From contig CAYLHO010000002.1 in assembly GCA_964383665.1 (NCBI GenBank), positions 1 to 64,000 on the forward strand: 64,000 bases of DNA. Reading direction: 5' to 3'. Shown here piece after piece: positions 14,938-23,943 of this stretch. The stretch's first letter is position 1, and every line of letters begins with the position of its first letter. The notes beneath the pieces were generated by a model. It was not told the origin of the DNA, searched no databases, and was given only the letters and a program-made list of their open reading frames with translations. This DNA comes from UMGS687 sp964383665 (GTDB taxonomy: Bacteria > Bacillota > Clostridia > Christensenellales > UBA1242). The position numbers and the translations under genes were made by a program.

Positions 14938-16087
14938 ATAAGTCAGCAATAATTTTTGCAATTTCATCAGCCCCGTTTTTGTTAGGGTTGAATTGTTTTG
15001 TGTTTTCAATATATGGGCTTAACTTGTTCGTGTTTGTTGCAAAATCTTCAATAATAAGGCGTGCTTTTTTTGCATCGTTGCAAAAAAGTCCAACTTTATA
15101 GTGATTAACAAACAAAGCGTTTGTTGCTTTCTCAATTGGTCCGCTATAGAAATTTGTTAAAATTGGAGTACCCATGAAAATGCTGTCGAGAATTGCATTT
15201 GGACCGGCTTTTGTTACGAAAAGATCTGCGCTCTTATATAACTCTTGAACGTCTTTAACAAAAGGAAAAGGACGAAGAGTTATGTTCGATTTTGTTTTGT
15301 CTTTCAAATTGTTATATTTGTTAAAAACCTTTTCGTTTTTTCCTGCAATTGGAATTATTGTTAAATTAATGTCGGATTTCAAAAGTTCATCGGTGAAACT
15401 TTCAAGTTTTGCGCTTGCATATGCGCCGTCGGCAAGGACAATTGTGAAATTATCCTTTGGAAGGGCATATTTTTCGCGATAAAAATCTTTTGCTTCCGTT
15501 GTTTTAACAACCGATTCGCGGGTTACAAAATTAACCTGTTTAACAGTTTCTTTTTTAAAATGTTTTTTGGAAACAGCCTCTTCTGTTGCTTTGTCGTTGT
15601 TTGTTATGAAAAGGTCTCCTTCGCGCGTCCACCAGCCGTGAACATTTGGGTCGGGGTCGTATGTCACAATTTTTGTGTTTTGGAGCTTCCCTTTCTTTTT
15701 TGCGCAGGCAGCAAAGTGGCTTGGGCAAAAGTGGGTTGAAACAATAACATCAGGGTTTATTTCTTCAAAATGTTTGATAATTTTGTTTTTAACTTTTCTA
15801 AAAACAGTGTTATAAGCTAGGTTCAATGTTCCAACTTCTGTTAACAGCTTCATTGCGACGCATTGAAAGCCAAGATGAAGAGGATTTTTGTTTGAGCGTT
15901 TAACTTCTTTAACCAAGAATTTTTCATACTTGATTAAATCCTTGTCGCCGCTGTCGCGGAATATGTAGTCGCGAATAACCTCAATTGAATCACCATAAAG
16001 TTTTTCAAGCCCGTTTGCAATTGCCTCGGCGGTTACAATATGTCCTTGCCCGGCTTCAACAAAAGTTATTAAAACTCTTTTCTTCAT
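14936..16087 (-). CDS. MGDG-synthase-like glycosyltransferase (GT28)
   Basis: This 383-residue protein resembles the MGDG synthase/UgtP group, which transfers a sugar to diacylglycerol or a glycosyl-diacylglycerol at the inner membrane face. It has N-terminal FVEAGQGHIVTAEAIANGL, a TYDPDPNVHGWW segment and the C-terminal donor-binding stretch VTKAGPNAILDSIFMGTP at about residues 300-317. Its start overlaps the end of the GT4 gene by 4 bases (ATGA), so the two are coupled and probably act in sequence to build a one- or two-sugar glycolipid, possibly an anchor for lipoteichoic-acid-like polymers. Exact sugar unknown. Confidence 0.85.
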   Translation of the reverse strand: MKKRVLITFVEAGQGHIVTAEAIANGLEKLYGDSIEVIRDYIFRDSGDKDLIKYEKFLVKEVKRSNKNPLHLGFQCVAMKLLTEVGTLNLAYNTVFRKVKNKIIKHFEEINPDVIVSTHFCPSHFAACAKKKGKLQNTKIVTYDPDPNVHGWWTREGDLFITNNDKATEEAVSKKHFKKETVKQVNFVTRESVVKTTEAKDFYREKYALPKDNFTIVLADGAYASAKLESFTDELLKSDINLTIIPIAGKNEKVFNKYNNLKDKTKSNITLRPFPFVKDVQELYKSADLFVTKAGPNAILDSIFMGTPILTNFYSGPIEKATNALFVNHYKVGLFCNDAKKARLIIEDFATNTNKLSPYIENTKQFNPNKNGADEIAKIIADL

Positions 16088-17283
16088 GCGCCTTTCTCCG
16101 TTTTGTGTTTTTGTTTATAATCGTCAATTATGTGATAGTAGGTTTCAAGAATTTCGTCGGTCACGGCTTTGTCGCTGTAAACCCGATAAATTGTTTTATA
16201 TGCTTCGCCTCCAATTTCAACAAGTTTATCTTTGTTTTCATAAGCCCAAAGCATTTTCTTTGCATAGCTTTCTGGGACGTTCTTTGCAATTAATCCGTTA
16301 ACAAGGTCGGTCATCTTTTCTGCTGGAGCCATGTTCTCAATAACAAGAGTTGGTTTCGAGAAAGCAGCCGCCTCAACTTGAATAAGCCCAGCGCTATCCA
16401 TATAGGAAGGGAACAAAACAAGATTTGCTCTTGCATAGAAAGCCGAAAGGAGTTCTCGGTCCTTAACCATTCCTGTCATAACAATGTAGTTTTCAAGCCC
16501 AAGTTTTTTAACTTTTGCTTGTGTTTTTTTGAAGTAATCGCCGTCGCCAACGAGGAAAATTTTAAGGTTCAAATTTTTGGCTTTCAAAAGATTCATTGCG
16601 TCAATAATTAAATCAACATTTTTAACTTTAACCATTCTTGAAACAAAAGTCATAACAAAAGTGTTCTCATCAATGCCATACATCTTGTTAATTCTTTCTT
16701 CAAGTTCTTTGGTGTTTTCTGGAGCAACAAATTCAATTGCGTTGTTCATAACCGTAACATCTTTTGTTACGCCATATGGACGAACGTAATCGCGGCAGTA
16801 GCCCGTAACTGCCCAAACATAGTCCGCTTTGTTTGTCTTTTTCATAAAGTGGGAGGTTATTAAATTCGCAAGATGTTCGCTTCTAACATAGTGTTTAACA
16901 TCAGGCTTAAAAATGCTGTGGACTGTTGCAACAACCGGTATGTTAAGTTTTTTCCCAACCTTATAGGCATAGTTCATAAGATTTGCTGGGGAATGACAGT
17001 GGATTATGTCATAACCGCCTTCTTCAACTTCTTTTCTGAACTTTTTGTCAAGCCCTGGATATGCCAAGCCGTCGGTTGTTATTGCGTTGTTGTAGCCTGC
17101 GCAACGGATAATTTTGTATGGGCGTTCTGGGTCGGTGTAGTTCTTTGCCTTAACCGTTCCAACCGTAACATCAGCATATTTGCTTAGCGCAATGCTGCTT
17201 TTGTCAACAACAGTGCTAATTCCGCCAACAACTGGGAAATAGGTGTCGATTAAATTTAAAATTTTAAGTTTTTTTCTTTTCAT
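16084..17283 (-). CDS. GT4-family glycosyltransferase
   Basis: This 399-residue GT-B enzyme has N-terminal YFPVVGGISTVVDKSS (acceptor domain start), HCHSPANLMNYAYK, and the GT4 donor motif GLIQVEAAAFSKPTLV at about residues 302-317. It resembles diacylglycerol alpha-glucosyltransferases and other lipid glycosyltransferases. It is the first gene of a two-gene operon with the GT28 enzyme, with GGAGG before ATG 17283 and a sigma-A promoter. The pairing points to membrane glycolipid synthesis; the alternative is a cell-wall polymer step. Confidence 0.85.
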   Translation of the reverse strand: MKRKKLKILNLIDTYFPVVGGISTVVDKSSIALSKYADVTVGTVKAKNYTDPERPYKIIRCAGYNNAITTDGLAYPGLDKKFRKEVEEGGYDIIHCHSPANLMNYAYKVGKKLNIPVVATVHSIFKPDVKHYVRSEHLANLITSHFMKKTNKADYVWAVTGYCRDYVRPYGVTKDVTVMNNAIEFVAPENTKELEERINKMYGIDENTFVMTFVSRMVKVKNVDLIIDAMNLLKAKNLNLKIFLVGDGDYFKKTQAKVKKLGLENYIVMTGMVKDRELLSAFYARANLVLFPSYMDSAGLIQVEAAAFSKPTLVIENMAPAEKMTDLVNGLIAKNVPESYAKKMLWAYENKDKLVEIGGEAYKTIYRVYSDKAVTDEILETYYHIIDDYKQKHKTEKGA

Positions 17284-17313
17284 TAAGTTTTCCTCCGTTT
17301 TATTACAAAATTT

Positions 17314-17342
17314 ATTGTATCATAACTTAAATATATTTACAA
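17314..17342 (-). promoter_or_regulatory. promoter of the glycosyltransferase operon
   Basis: TTGTAA (17342-17337), 17 bases and TACAAT (17319-17314), with TG two bases ahead of the -10. Confidence 0.65.
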
Positions 17343-17361
17343 ACTTTAACTTAAAAAACAT

Positions 17362-17390
17362 TTGACTAAATTTCATGCTGAAAGTATAAT
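17362..17390 (+). promoter_or_regulatory. sigma-A promoter of valS-cca
   Basis: TTGACT (17362-17367), 17 bases and TATAAT (17385-17390). Expected start near 17397. Confidence 0.8.
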
Positions 17391-17393
17391 AAT

Positions 17394-17423
17394 TTTGCAC
17401 TAACTTTTGGGTGCAAATTTTTT
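17394..17423 (+). promoter_or_regulatory. terminator-like hairpin at the 5' end of the valS mRNA
   Basis: TTTGCAC (17394-17400) pairs with GTGCAAA (17411-17417), and six Ts follow (17418-17423). It starts at the predicted transcription start, 14 bases before the valS start codon. It may be an attenuator, or a 5' stabilising stem. The leader (about 40 bases) is too short for a T-box. Confidence 0.55.
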
Positions 17424-17436
17424 ACGAGGGCAAAAA

Positions 17437-19830
17437 ATGTTAGACAACAGATATAATTTTTTAGAAAGCGAACCTAAATGGCAAAAATTTTGGCAAGATG
17501 AGGGAATCTATAAGTTTGATCCTTCTTCAAGCAAAGAAACCTTTTCAATCGACACTCCGCCTCCAACTGTAAGCGGGAAAATCCATATCGGGCATATTTT
17601 TTCATACAGTCAAGCCGAGTTTGTTGCAAGATATAAAAGAATGACGGGGTTTAATGTTTTCTATCCGTTTGGATTCGACGATAACGGGCTTCCAACCGAA
17701 CGTCTTGTTGAAAAGGAATTTGGAATTAAGGCGCACGAAGTTTCAAGAGAAGAATTCCGCGACAAATGCATGGAAGTTGCAAAGAAATATGAACAAGACT
17801 TCCGAAATCTTTTCATTTCCGCAGGAAACAGCGCGGATTTTTCGCTTTGCTATTCAACCGTTAGTCCAGAAGTTCAAAAGGCTTCTCAAAAGTCTTTCAT
17901 AGATTTGGTTAAGGCAGGGGAAGCATATTATGGCGAGCGCCCTGCAATTTGGTGTCCAGAATGCCGAATTTCAATTGCGCAAGCCGAACTTGAAAGCAAA
18001 GATATTGAAAGTTCATTTAACCACTTAAAATTCAACATAGCCGGCGAAAACGACTTTTTGGAAATTGCAACAACACGCCCGGAAATGCTTTGCGCGTGTG
18101 TTTGCGTTTTTGTTAACCCAGAAGACGAAAGATATAAAAAGTATGTTGGGAAAAAAGTTATTGTTCCACTATATAATTTTGAAGTTGAAATTTTAACCGA
18201 TGAAAAAGCAGCAATCGACAAAGGAACTGGTGTTGTTATGTGCTGCACATATGGCGACGAAACCGACCTTTTCTGGCAACAATCCCACAATTTGCCTGTT
18301 AAAGTTGCAATTGACGACGGCGGAAGAATGACCGCTCTTGCCGGCAAATATGAAGGCATGAAAGTTAAAGCAGCAAGAGAGGCGGTTATTAGCGATCTTA
18401 AAGAAGCAGAGCTTCTTTTGAAACAAGAGCCTCTTGTTCATGCGGTTGCAACTCATGAACGCTGCGGAACACCAATGGAAATTAACATCAAAAAACAATG
18501 GTTCATTAAACTTGTTGACCATAAAGAAGAGTTCCTTAAACGCGGGGAAGAAATCAATTGGTTCCCAGAGTTTATGAAAAGCCGTTACACAAATTGGGTT
18601 GAAAATGTTGACCGCGATTGGTGCATTTCTCGTCAAAGATATTTTGGCGTTCCAATTCCAGTTTGGTATTGCGAAAATTGCGGCGAAATAATTTTGCCAA
18701 GCGACGAGGACCTTCCGGTTAATCCGCTTGTTTCTTCGCCAAAGCATGCATGCCCAAAATGCGGAGGAACAACTTTCCGCCCAGAAACCGACATTTTCGA
18801 CACGTGGCAAACTTCATCAATAACACCTCAAATCAACTGCAAATGGCTTTCAGATGAAAAGTTCTATAACAAAATGATGCCAATGAGCCTCCGACCAAAC
18901 GCTCACGATATCATTAGAACATGGGATTTCTACACAATTGCAAAATCTCACTATCATTCGAATTCGTTGCCATGGAAAAATGTTATGGTTTCGGGTTTTG
19001 TTATGGCAAATAAGGACGAAAAAATTTCAAAAAGCAAATCAAATTCAAAAATGTCGCCTGAAATTTTGTTGAAGGAAAAATCTGCCGATGTAACCCGTTA
19101 TTGGGCAAGCACAGGCAGCCTTGGCCGTGACATTATTTTCACAGAAGAAGAGTTTAAGAATGGGGCAAAACTTGTTAACAAAATTTGGAATGCATCGCGC
19201 TTTGTTCTCTCGCTTCTTGGCGATTATAAGCCAGAAAAAATTGACCTCTTGCCAATGGACAGATGGATTGTTGGAAAATTCAATCAAATGCAACGCAAAT
19301 TTAAAGCATATTTCGAAAAATATGAAATTGGGCTTGCAATTGGCGAGCTTGAAAAATTCTTCTGGAATTTCTGCGACAACTATATTGAAATTGCCAAGAA
19401 AAGACTTTATAACCCAGATGTTTATGGGCAAGATGCAACAAACAGTGCAAAGTTTGCTTCCTATAATGTTCTTCTTGGAATGCTTAAGCTTTTCGCAATC
19501 TACTTGCCACATATAACCGAAGAAATCTATCAAGCATATTTCCGCGAAATTGAGGGGGTTAAATCAATCCATTTAACTCAACTTGACGCAATCGATGTTG
19601 AAGTTGACAACGAAACGGTTGAAAACGGCGACGAGGTTGCTCAAATTGTTTCAAAAATTCGCGCGTTTAAATCCGAGAATAACCTTTCTCTTAAAGAGGA
19701 ACTTTCAAGCGTAACCCTTGTTGGGTTTGGGAACTTCGCCCGTGAATGTGAAGTTGACATTAAAGCCGTTGGGTCAATTTTGAACCTTAATTTTGAAGAT
19801 GGCGAAAAAGATGTTTTAATAACTAAATAA
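17437..19830 (+). CDS. valS: valine--tRNA ligase, archaeal type
   Basis: This class Ia synthetase charges tRNA-Val. The 797-residue product has HIGH at residues 50-53, KISKS near residue 530, an editing domain with the conserved TTRPEML, and two Cys pairs (CPEC; CENCG with CPKCG) for zinc. The active-site strand reads FYPFGFDDNGLPTER (about residues 75-89), where ordinary bacterial ValRS has the DHAGIATQ form; the DDNGLPTE form and DTWQTSS are typical of archaeal ValRS. It lacks the long C-terminal coiled coil of bacterial ValRS, hence the short length. GAGGG precedes ATG 17437. cca follows 22 bases on. Confidence 0.92.
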   Translation: MLDNRYNFLESEPKWQKFWQDEGIYKFDPSSSKETFSIDTPPPTVSGKIHIGHIFSYSQAEFVARYKRMTGFNVFYPFGFDDNGLPTERLVEKEFGIKAHEVSREEFRDKCMEVAKKYEQDFRNLFISAGNSADFSLCYSTVSPEVQKASQKSFIDLVKAGEAYYGERPAIWCPECRISIAQAELESKDIESSFNHLKFNIAGENDFLEIATTRPEMLCACVCVFVNPEDERYKKYVGKKVIVPLYNFEVEILTDEKAAIDKGTGVVMCCTYGDETDLFWQQSHNLPVKVAIDDGGRMTALAGKYEGMKVKAAREAVISDLKEAELLLKQEPLVHAVATHERCGTPMEINIKKQWFIKLVDHKEEFLKRGEEINWFPEFMKSRYTNWVENVDRDWCISRQRYFGVPIPVWYCENCGEIILPSDEDLPVNPLVSSPKHACPKCGGTTFRPETDIFDTWQTSSITPQINCKWLSDEKFYNKMMPMSLRPNAHDIIRTWDFYTIAKSHYHSNSLPWKNVMVSGFVMANKDEKISKSKSNSKMSPEILLKEKSADVTRYWASTGSLGRDIIFTEEEFKNGAKLVNKIWNASRFVLSLLGDYKPEKIDLLPMDRWIVGKFNQMQRKFKAYFEKYEIGLAIGELEKFFWNFCDNYIEIAKKRLYNPDVYGQDATNSAKFASYNVLLGMLKLFAIYLPHITEEIYQAYFREIEGVKSIHLTQLDAIDVEVDNETVENGDEVAQIVSKIRAFKSENNLSLKEELSSVTLVGFGNFARECEVDIKAVGSILNLNFEDGEKDVLITK

Positions 19831-19852
19831 ATTTTAAAAAGGGGAAAACAAA

Positions 19853-21103
19853 ATGAAAGACCATATAACTCCAAATCTTTTAAAACTTGCACGGCTTTTT
19901 AAGAAAAAAGGCGAGCTTTATATCGTTGGGGGATATGTTCGAAATGCCCTTTTGGGAATTTATGAAACTGACATCGACCTTGCAAGTAAACTTACCAATG
20001 ATGAGGTTAAAGAAGTTCTTTTTGGAACGAAATATGAAGTTAAAGAAACCTCGAAAAAACTTGGAACGCTTGTTATTTCCCTTGGCGAGGAAAAATGGGA
20101 GCACACAACATTCAGGAAAGAAGAATATGCCGAAGGAGGCGACCATCTTCCTGTTAAAGTTGAATTTATTTCCGACATTCGCGAAGATGCAAAGCGCCGA
20201 GATTTCACCGTTAATGCAATTTACTACAACATCTTGAAAGATGAAATTGTTGATTTCTATGACGGCGTTAAGGACGTTAAGAAAAAACTTATTCGAACTG
20301 TTGAAACGCCAAATGTTGTTTTTGAAAACGACGGGTTAAGGATTTTAAGAATGGTTCGAATTGCAAGCGAACTTGGGTTCACGATTCAAGGCGAAACAAT
20401 GGTTGCTGCGTATGAGGCAAGAGAAAATCTTAATGACATTTCGGGAGCAAGAAAGAACTCGGAACTTAACTTAATTTTAAATTCTCCAAAAAGATATAAA
20501 ATAAGTAAACCAAATTCATATTTGTATGGACTTCAAGTTTTTAACATGCTTCGACTTTGGAAATACTATAACAGCCCAGTTTTGAAAGTTCGTTTTAATC
20601 TTATTAAAAAAGTTAAACCAGAAGCAAGGTTTGTTGCGCTTTTGGTTGATATAATTTCAAGTTCAAAATATAAGAAAGAAGACCATGCCGAACTTGTTAA
20701 TCAACTTCTTGGAAGATTTGGGCTTTGCTTCCCAGAAGCTAAAATCGATTATTATCGCCATATTGTTTGTGGGCTTTACGACGCACTTTCAAAAATGGAT
20801 AACAAAGAATATTTTATTGAATATTTTGAGAATTTTGATTTAATTTCGGAATTATTGGAGAAAAAATCGAAAAAAACATACAAGAAGTATGATTTTTTCT
20901 ATCATTATCTAAAAAACAATAAAATCCCAATTCGCCTTAAGGACTTAAAAATTAATGGGCTCGACATTAAAGCAAAATATCCAAAAATTAAAGATAAGTA
21001 TTACAAGGTTATTTTAACAGAACTTTTGAGCAAGGTTTTCGACGGCGCGGTTCGGAACGAGAAAGAAGCACTTTTAGAAGAGGTTGGAAAAATTAAAGCA
21101 TAA
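19853..21103 (+). CDS. cca: CCA tRNA nucleotidyltransferase
   Basis: This class II nucleotidyltransferase adds or repairs the CCA end of tRNAs. The 416-residue product has the nucleotide-binding motif GGYVRNALLG at residues 26-35. The catalytic Asp pair is D40/D42 (ETDIDLAS), followed by RRDFTVNA and NDGLRILRMVRIASELGF. At position 31 it has Asn where the family nearly always has Asp (GGxVRD), a mild oddity. The C-terminal half is divergent helical body/tail. It lies in one transcript with valS with AGGGGA before ATG 19853. A strong terminator follows. A poly(A) polymerase is possible but less likely given context. Confidence 0.9.
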   Translation: MKDHITPNLLKLARLFKKKGELYIVGGYVRNALLGIYETDIDLASKLTNDEVKEVLFGTKYEVKETSKKLGTLVISLGEEKWEHTTFRKEEYAEGGDHLPVKVEFISDIREDAKRRDFTVNAIYYNILKDEIVDFYDGVKDVKKKLIRTVETPNVVFENDGLRILRMVRIASELGFTIQGETMVAAYEARENLNDISGARKNSELNLILNSPKRYKISKPNSYLYGLQVFNMLRLWKYYNSPVLKVRFNLIKKVKPEARFVALLVDIISSSKYKKEDHAELVNQLLGRFGLCFPEAKIDYYRHIVCGLYDALSKMDNKEYFIEYFENFDLISELLEKKSKKTYKKYDFFYHYLKNNKIPIRLKDLKINGLDIKAKYPKIKDKYYKVILTELLSKVFDGAVRNEKEALLEEVGKIKA

Positions 21104-21108
21104 AAAAA

Positions 21109-21133
21109 CGCATCAATTTGATGCGCTTTTTTT
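21109..21133. terminator. bidirectional terminator between cca and the gyrase operon
   Basis: Stem CGCATCA/TGATGCG with a 3-base loop, flanked by A and T runs on both sides; it serves cca and the convergent gyrase operon. Confidence 0.85.
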
Positions 21134-21389
21134 ATAATTCTCTAATTTCGTTGGCTGTTCGATTGTGAGAACGAACATTAAAGTTTTTGTTTTTTGGAAC
21201 TGAGTTAAAAGTTTTGTTTTGAGTTCTTACAACTTCTTTTTTTGAAAGATTTTGAAAGCCAACTTTTAAACTTGTGAAGTTTGAAAAAATATTAAATAAA
21301 TATGGTTCTTTTTCGTTATGCCAAAAATTAATTCCAGTAACACTTTCAACAACGGCAACTGCCAAAGTGAAAAGATTTCTATTGTTCAT
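21132..21389 (-). CDS. small ORF overlapping the gyrA stop
   Basis: This 85-residue product of unknown function starts at an ATG lying inside the last codons of gyrA (ATG 21389, gyrA stop 21381-21379), a layout that allows coupled translation. It begins MNNRNLFTLAVAVVESVTG with a short hydrophobic stretch, then a basic, Asn/Thr-rich remainder ending NEIREL. It fills the gap up to the terminator. No family recognised; no separate ribosome site can be told apart from gyrA coding sequence. It may be a real small protein or a chance open frame. Confidence 0.45.
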   Translation of the reverse strand: MNNRNLFTLAVAVVESVTGINFWHNEKEPYLFNIFSNFTSLKVGFQNLSKKEVVRTQNKTFNSVPKNKNFNVRSHNRTANEIREL

Positions 21390-23943
21390 TTTCGCCTTCA
21401 ACAGGAGTTTCTTGTTCTGCATATTCAATTTCTTCTTCCGAAAGTTTTGAAACGTCTTCAATGTTTTCTGTTCCCATTGGAGTTTCTTCATCTTCAATGT
21501 GTTCGGTTGTTGCAACGCTAACAATTTTAGCGCCTGGGCGAAGTCTCATAACCTTAACGCCAAGCGAGCTTCTTCCAACCATTCTAACATCAGCTGCTGC
21601 CATTCTTATGATAACTCCGTTGTCGGAAATTAACATTAAGTCCTCTTCCTCGTTAACAACTTTGAGAGCAACAAGTTTTCCTGTTTTCTCGTTGAAGTTT
21701 CCGGCTTTGATCCCTTTTCCTCCGCGGGTTTGAAGGCGATAGTCGCTTGGGTTTGTTCTCTTTCCAAATCCGTTTTCGGTTATTGTTATAAGTTGGGTTT
21801 CTGGGTTTAAAATTGCCATGTCAACGATGAAATCGTCGCTGTCGAGTTTCATTGAACGAACCCCTTGAGATGTTCTTCCCATTGGGCGAACGTTCTTTTC
21901 GTTAAATTTAATACATTTTCCCTTGTTTGAAGCAACCAAAATTTCGTTTTCGCCGTTTGTTAAGCCAACGTTGATAAGTTTGTCGCCTTCAACAAGTTTA
22001 ATTGCAATTTTTCCGCTCTTTAAGATGCTTGCAAATTCTTTGAGGTCGGTTTTCTTAATAAGCCCGTTTCTTGTTGCAATAATAAGGTTTCCTTCTTGTC
22101 CTTTTTCGAATGAGAGAAGTGCTTCAACTTTTTCGTCTGGCATGAGAGGAAGAAGGTTGATAACTGCGCGTCCTTTTGCTTGACGTTGTGCTTCCGGAAC
22201 TTCATAGGCACGAATTGAATAAACCTTTCCAAAGTTTGTGAAGAACAATAAGTCGCTGTGGGTGCTGGTTATTAAAATTCTTTCAACGAAATCTTCTTCT
22301 TTTGTTTTATGAGCTGAAACTCCAACGCCTCCGCGTTTTTGCGCGTGATACTCGCTAACGCTCATTCTCTTAACATATCCGCCGTGGGTTAAGGAAATAA
22401 CAACATCTTCTTTTTCAATCAAGTCTTCGTTATCGATGTTTCCAACTTCCATGCTGATTTCGGTTTTTCTTGGAGTTCCAAATTGAGTTTTAACGTTTTC
22501 AAGATTATCGTTAATGATTTGAAGGACTCTTTCTGGACGAGCCAAAATGTCGTTAAGATCGGCAATTAATGCTTCAAGTTCTGCAAGTTCTTCTTTAAGT
22601 TTGTTAACCTCCAAACTTGTTAATCTTGCAAGTTTCATTTCCAAAATTGCGCCGGCTTGTTTATCGGAAAGTTCAAAGTTTTCCATAAGCTTTGCAACGG
22701 CATCTTGCTTGTCGGCAGATGTTTTAATGATTTGAACAACTTCATCGATGTTTGCAAGAGCAATAACAAGCCCTTTAACAATATGTTCTCTTTCAAGCGC
22801 TTTTCCAAGGTCGAATTGAGTTTTTCTTGTTAAAACTTCCTTTTGGTGCTCAAGATAGTAATATAACATTTCTTTCAAGTTCAAAATTCTTGGAGTTCCG
22901 TCAACAAGAGCAAGGAAAATTATTCCGTCGCTAACTTGAAGTTGGGTGTGCTTATATAACATGTTTAAAACAACTTGTGGGTTTGCATCGCGTTTAAGAT
23001 CGATAACAATTCTCATTCCATCGCGGTCGGATTCTTCTTTAATGTCGGCAATTCCTTCAATTTTCTTGTTTTTAACAAGGTCTGCCATTTGAACAATCAA
23101 ACGAGCTTTGTTAACTTGATATGGAAGTTCGGTTATGATGATTCTGTGTCTTCCGGTTTCTGTTTCCTCAATTTCAGCTTTTCCGCGAACAACAATTCCG
23201 CCTTTTCCAGTTTTATATGCGTGTTTAATTGCAGCGCGACCCATAATTATTCCGCCGGTTGGGAAATCTGGGGCAGGGATAATTCTTATAAGGTCGTCAA
23301 TTTCAATGTCGGGATTTGTAATTAACGCTTGAACGCCCGAAATAACTTCGGAAAGATTGTGTGGAGGAATGTTTGTTGCCATTCCAACAGCAATTCCGTC
23401 GGCACCGTTAACCAAAAGGTTAGGGAATTTCGATGGCAAAACCGAAGGTTGCATAAGAGTGTCGTCGAAGTTTGGATAGAAATCAACAGTGTTTTTGTCG
23501 ATGTCCTCAAGCATAAGCCCAGCAATTTTTGAAAGGCGGGCTTCGGTGTATCTCATGGCAGCAGGACTGTCACCGTCAACTGATCCAAAGTTTCCATGTC
23601 CGTCAACAAGAGGGCAGCCAATTGAGAAATCTTGTGCTAAACGTACAAGCGCATCATAAACTGAACTGTCGCCATGTGGGTGATATTTTCCCATAACTTC
23701 ACCAACAATTCTTGCCGATTTTCTGTATGGCTTGTCGTTGAACAAGTTAAGTTCACCCATTGAGTATAAAATTCTTCTGTGAACTGGCTTCAAACCGTCG
23801 CGAACGTCAGGAATTGCACGCGAAACGTTAACAGCCATTGCATAAGAGATAAAGGACTTCTTAAGTTCATCGTTAACTTCAACTTTAACAACTTTTGTGT
23901 CCTTGAAAATCTCTTCAAGACCTTTTTTCTTTTCGTCTTTCAT
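21379..23943 (-). CDS. gyrA: DNA gyrase subunit A
   Basis: GyrA is the breakage-reunion subunit of the type II topoisomerase that introduces negative supercoils. The 854-residue product has the catalytic Tyr132 in AAMRYTEARL. The quinolone region reads HPHGDSSVYDA, where Ser93 and Asp97 match the susceptible E. coli Ser83/Asp87. C-terminal beta-pinwheel repeats carry a GyrA-box-like QTRGGKG, which supports gyrase over topoisomerase IV. An acidic tail ends VEGENEQ. ATG 23943 overlaps the stop of the GNAT gene (ATGA). Confidence 0.97.
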   Translation of the reverse strand: MKDEKKKGLEEIFKDTKVVKVEVNDELKKSFISYAMAVNVSRAIPDVRDGLKPVHRRILYSMGELNLFNDKPYRKSARIVGEVMGKYHPHGDSSVYDALVRLAQDFSIGCPLVDGHGNFGSVDGDSPAAMRYTEARLSKIAGLMLEDIDKNTVDFYPNFDDTLMQPSVLPSKFPNLLVNGADGIAVGMATNIPPHNLSEVISGVQALITNPDIEIDDLIRIIPAPDFPTGGIIMGRAAIKHAYKTGKGGIVVRGKAEIEETETGRHRIIITELPYQVNKARLIVQMADLVKNKKIEGIADIKEESDRDGMRIVIDLKRDANPQVVLNMLYKHTQLQVSDGIIFLALVDGTPRILNLKEMLYYYLEHQKEVLTRKTQFDLGKALEREHIVKGLVIALANIDEVVQIIKTSADKQDAVAKLMENFELSDKQAGAILEMKLARLTSLEVNKLKEELAELEALIADLNDILARPERVLQIINDNLENVKTQFGTPRKTEISMEVGNIDNEDLIEKEDVVISLTHGGYVKRMSVSEYHAQKRGGVGVSAHKTKEEDFVERILITSTHSDLLFFTNFGKVYSIRAYEVPEAQRQAKGRAVINLLPLMPDEKVEALLSFEKGQEGNLIIATRNGLIKKTDLKEFASILKSGKIAIKLVEGDKLINVGLTNGENEILVASNKGKCIKFNEKNVRPMGRTSQGVRSMKLDSDDFIVDMAILNPETQLITITENGFGKRTNPSDYRLQTRGGKGIKAGNFNEKTGKLVALKVVNEEEDLMLISDNGVIIRMAAADVRMVGRSSLGVKVMRLRPGAKIVSVATTEHIEDEETPMGTENIEDVSKLSEEEIEYAEQETPVEGENEQ

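Noticed and set aside
17284..17436. T-box leader for valS
   Set aside because: The leader from the predicted start is about 40 bases, with no specifier loop or T-box sequence.
18193..18810. Long minus-strand frame inside valS
   Set aside because: Shadow of the strongly supported valS gene; its product is Cys/Phe-rich with no domain features.
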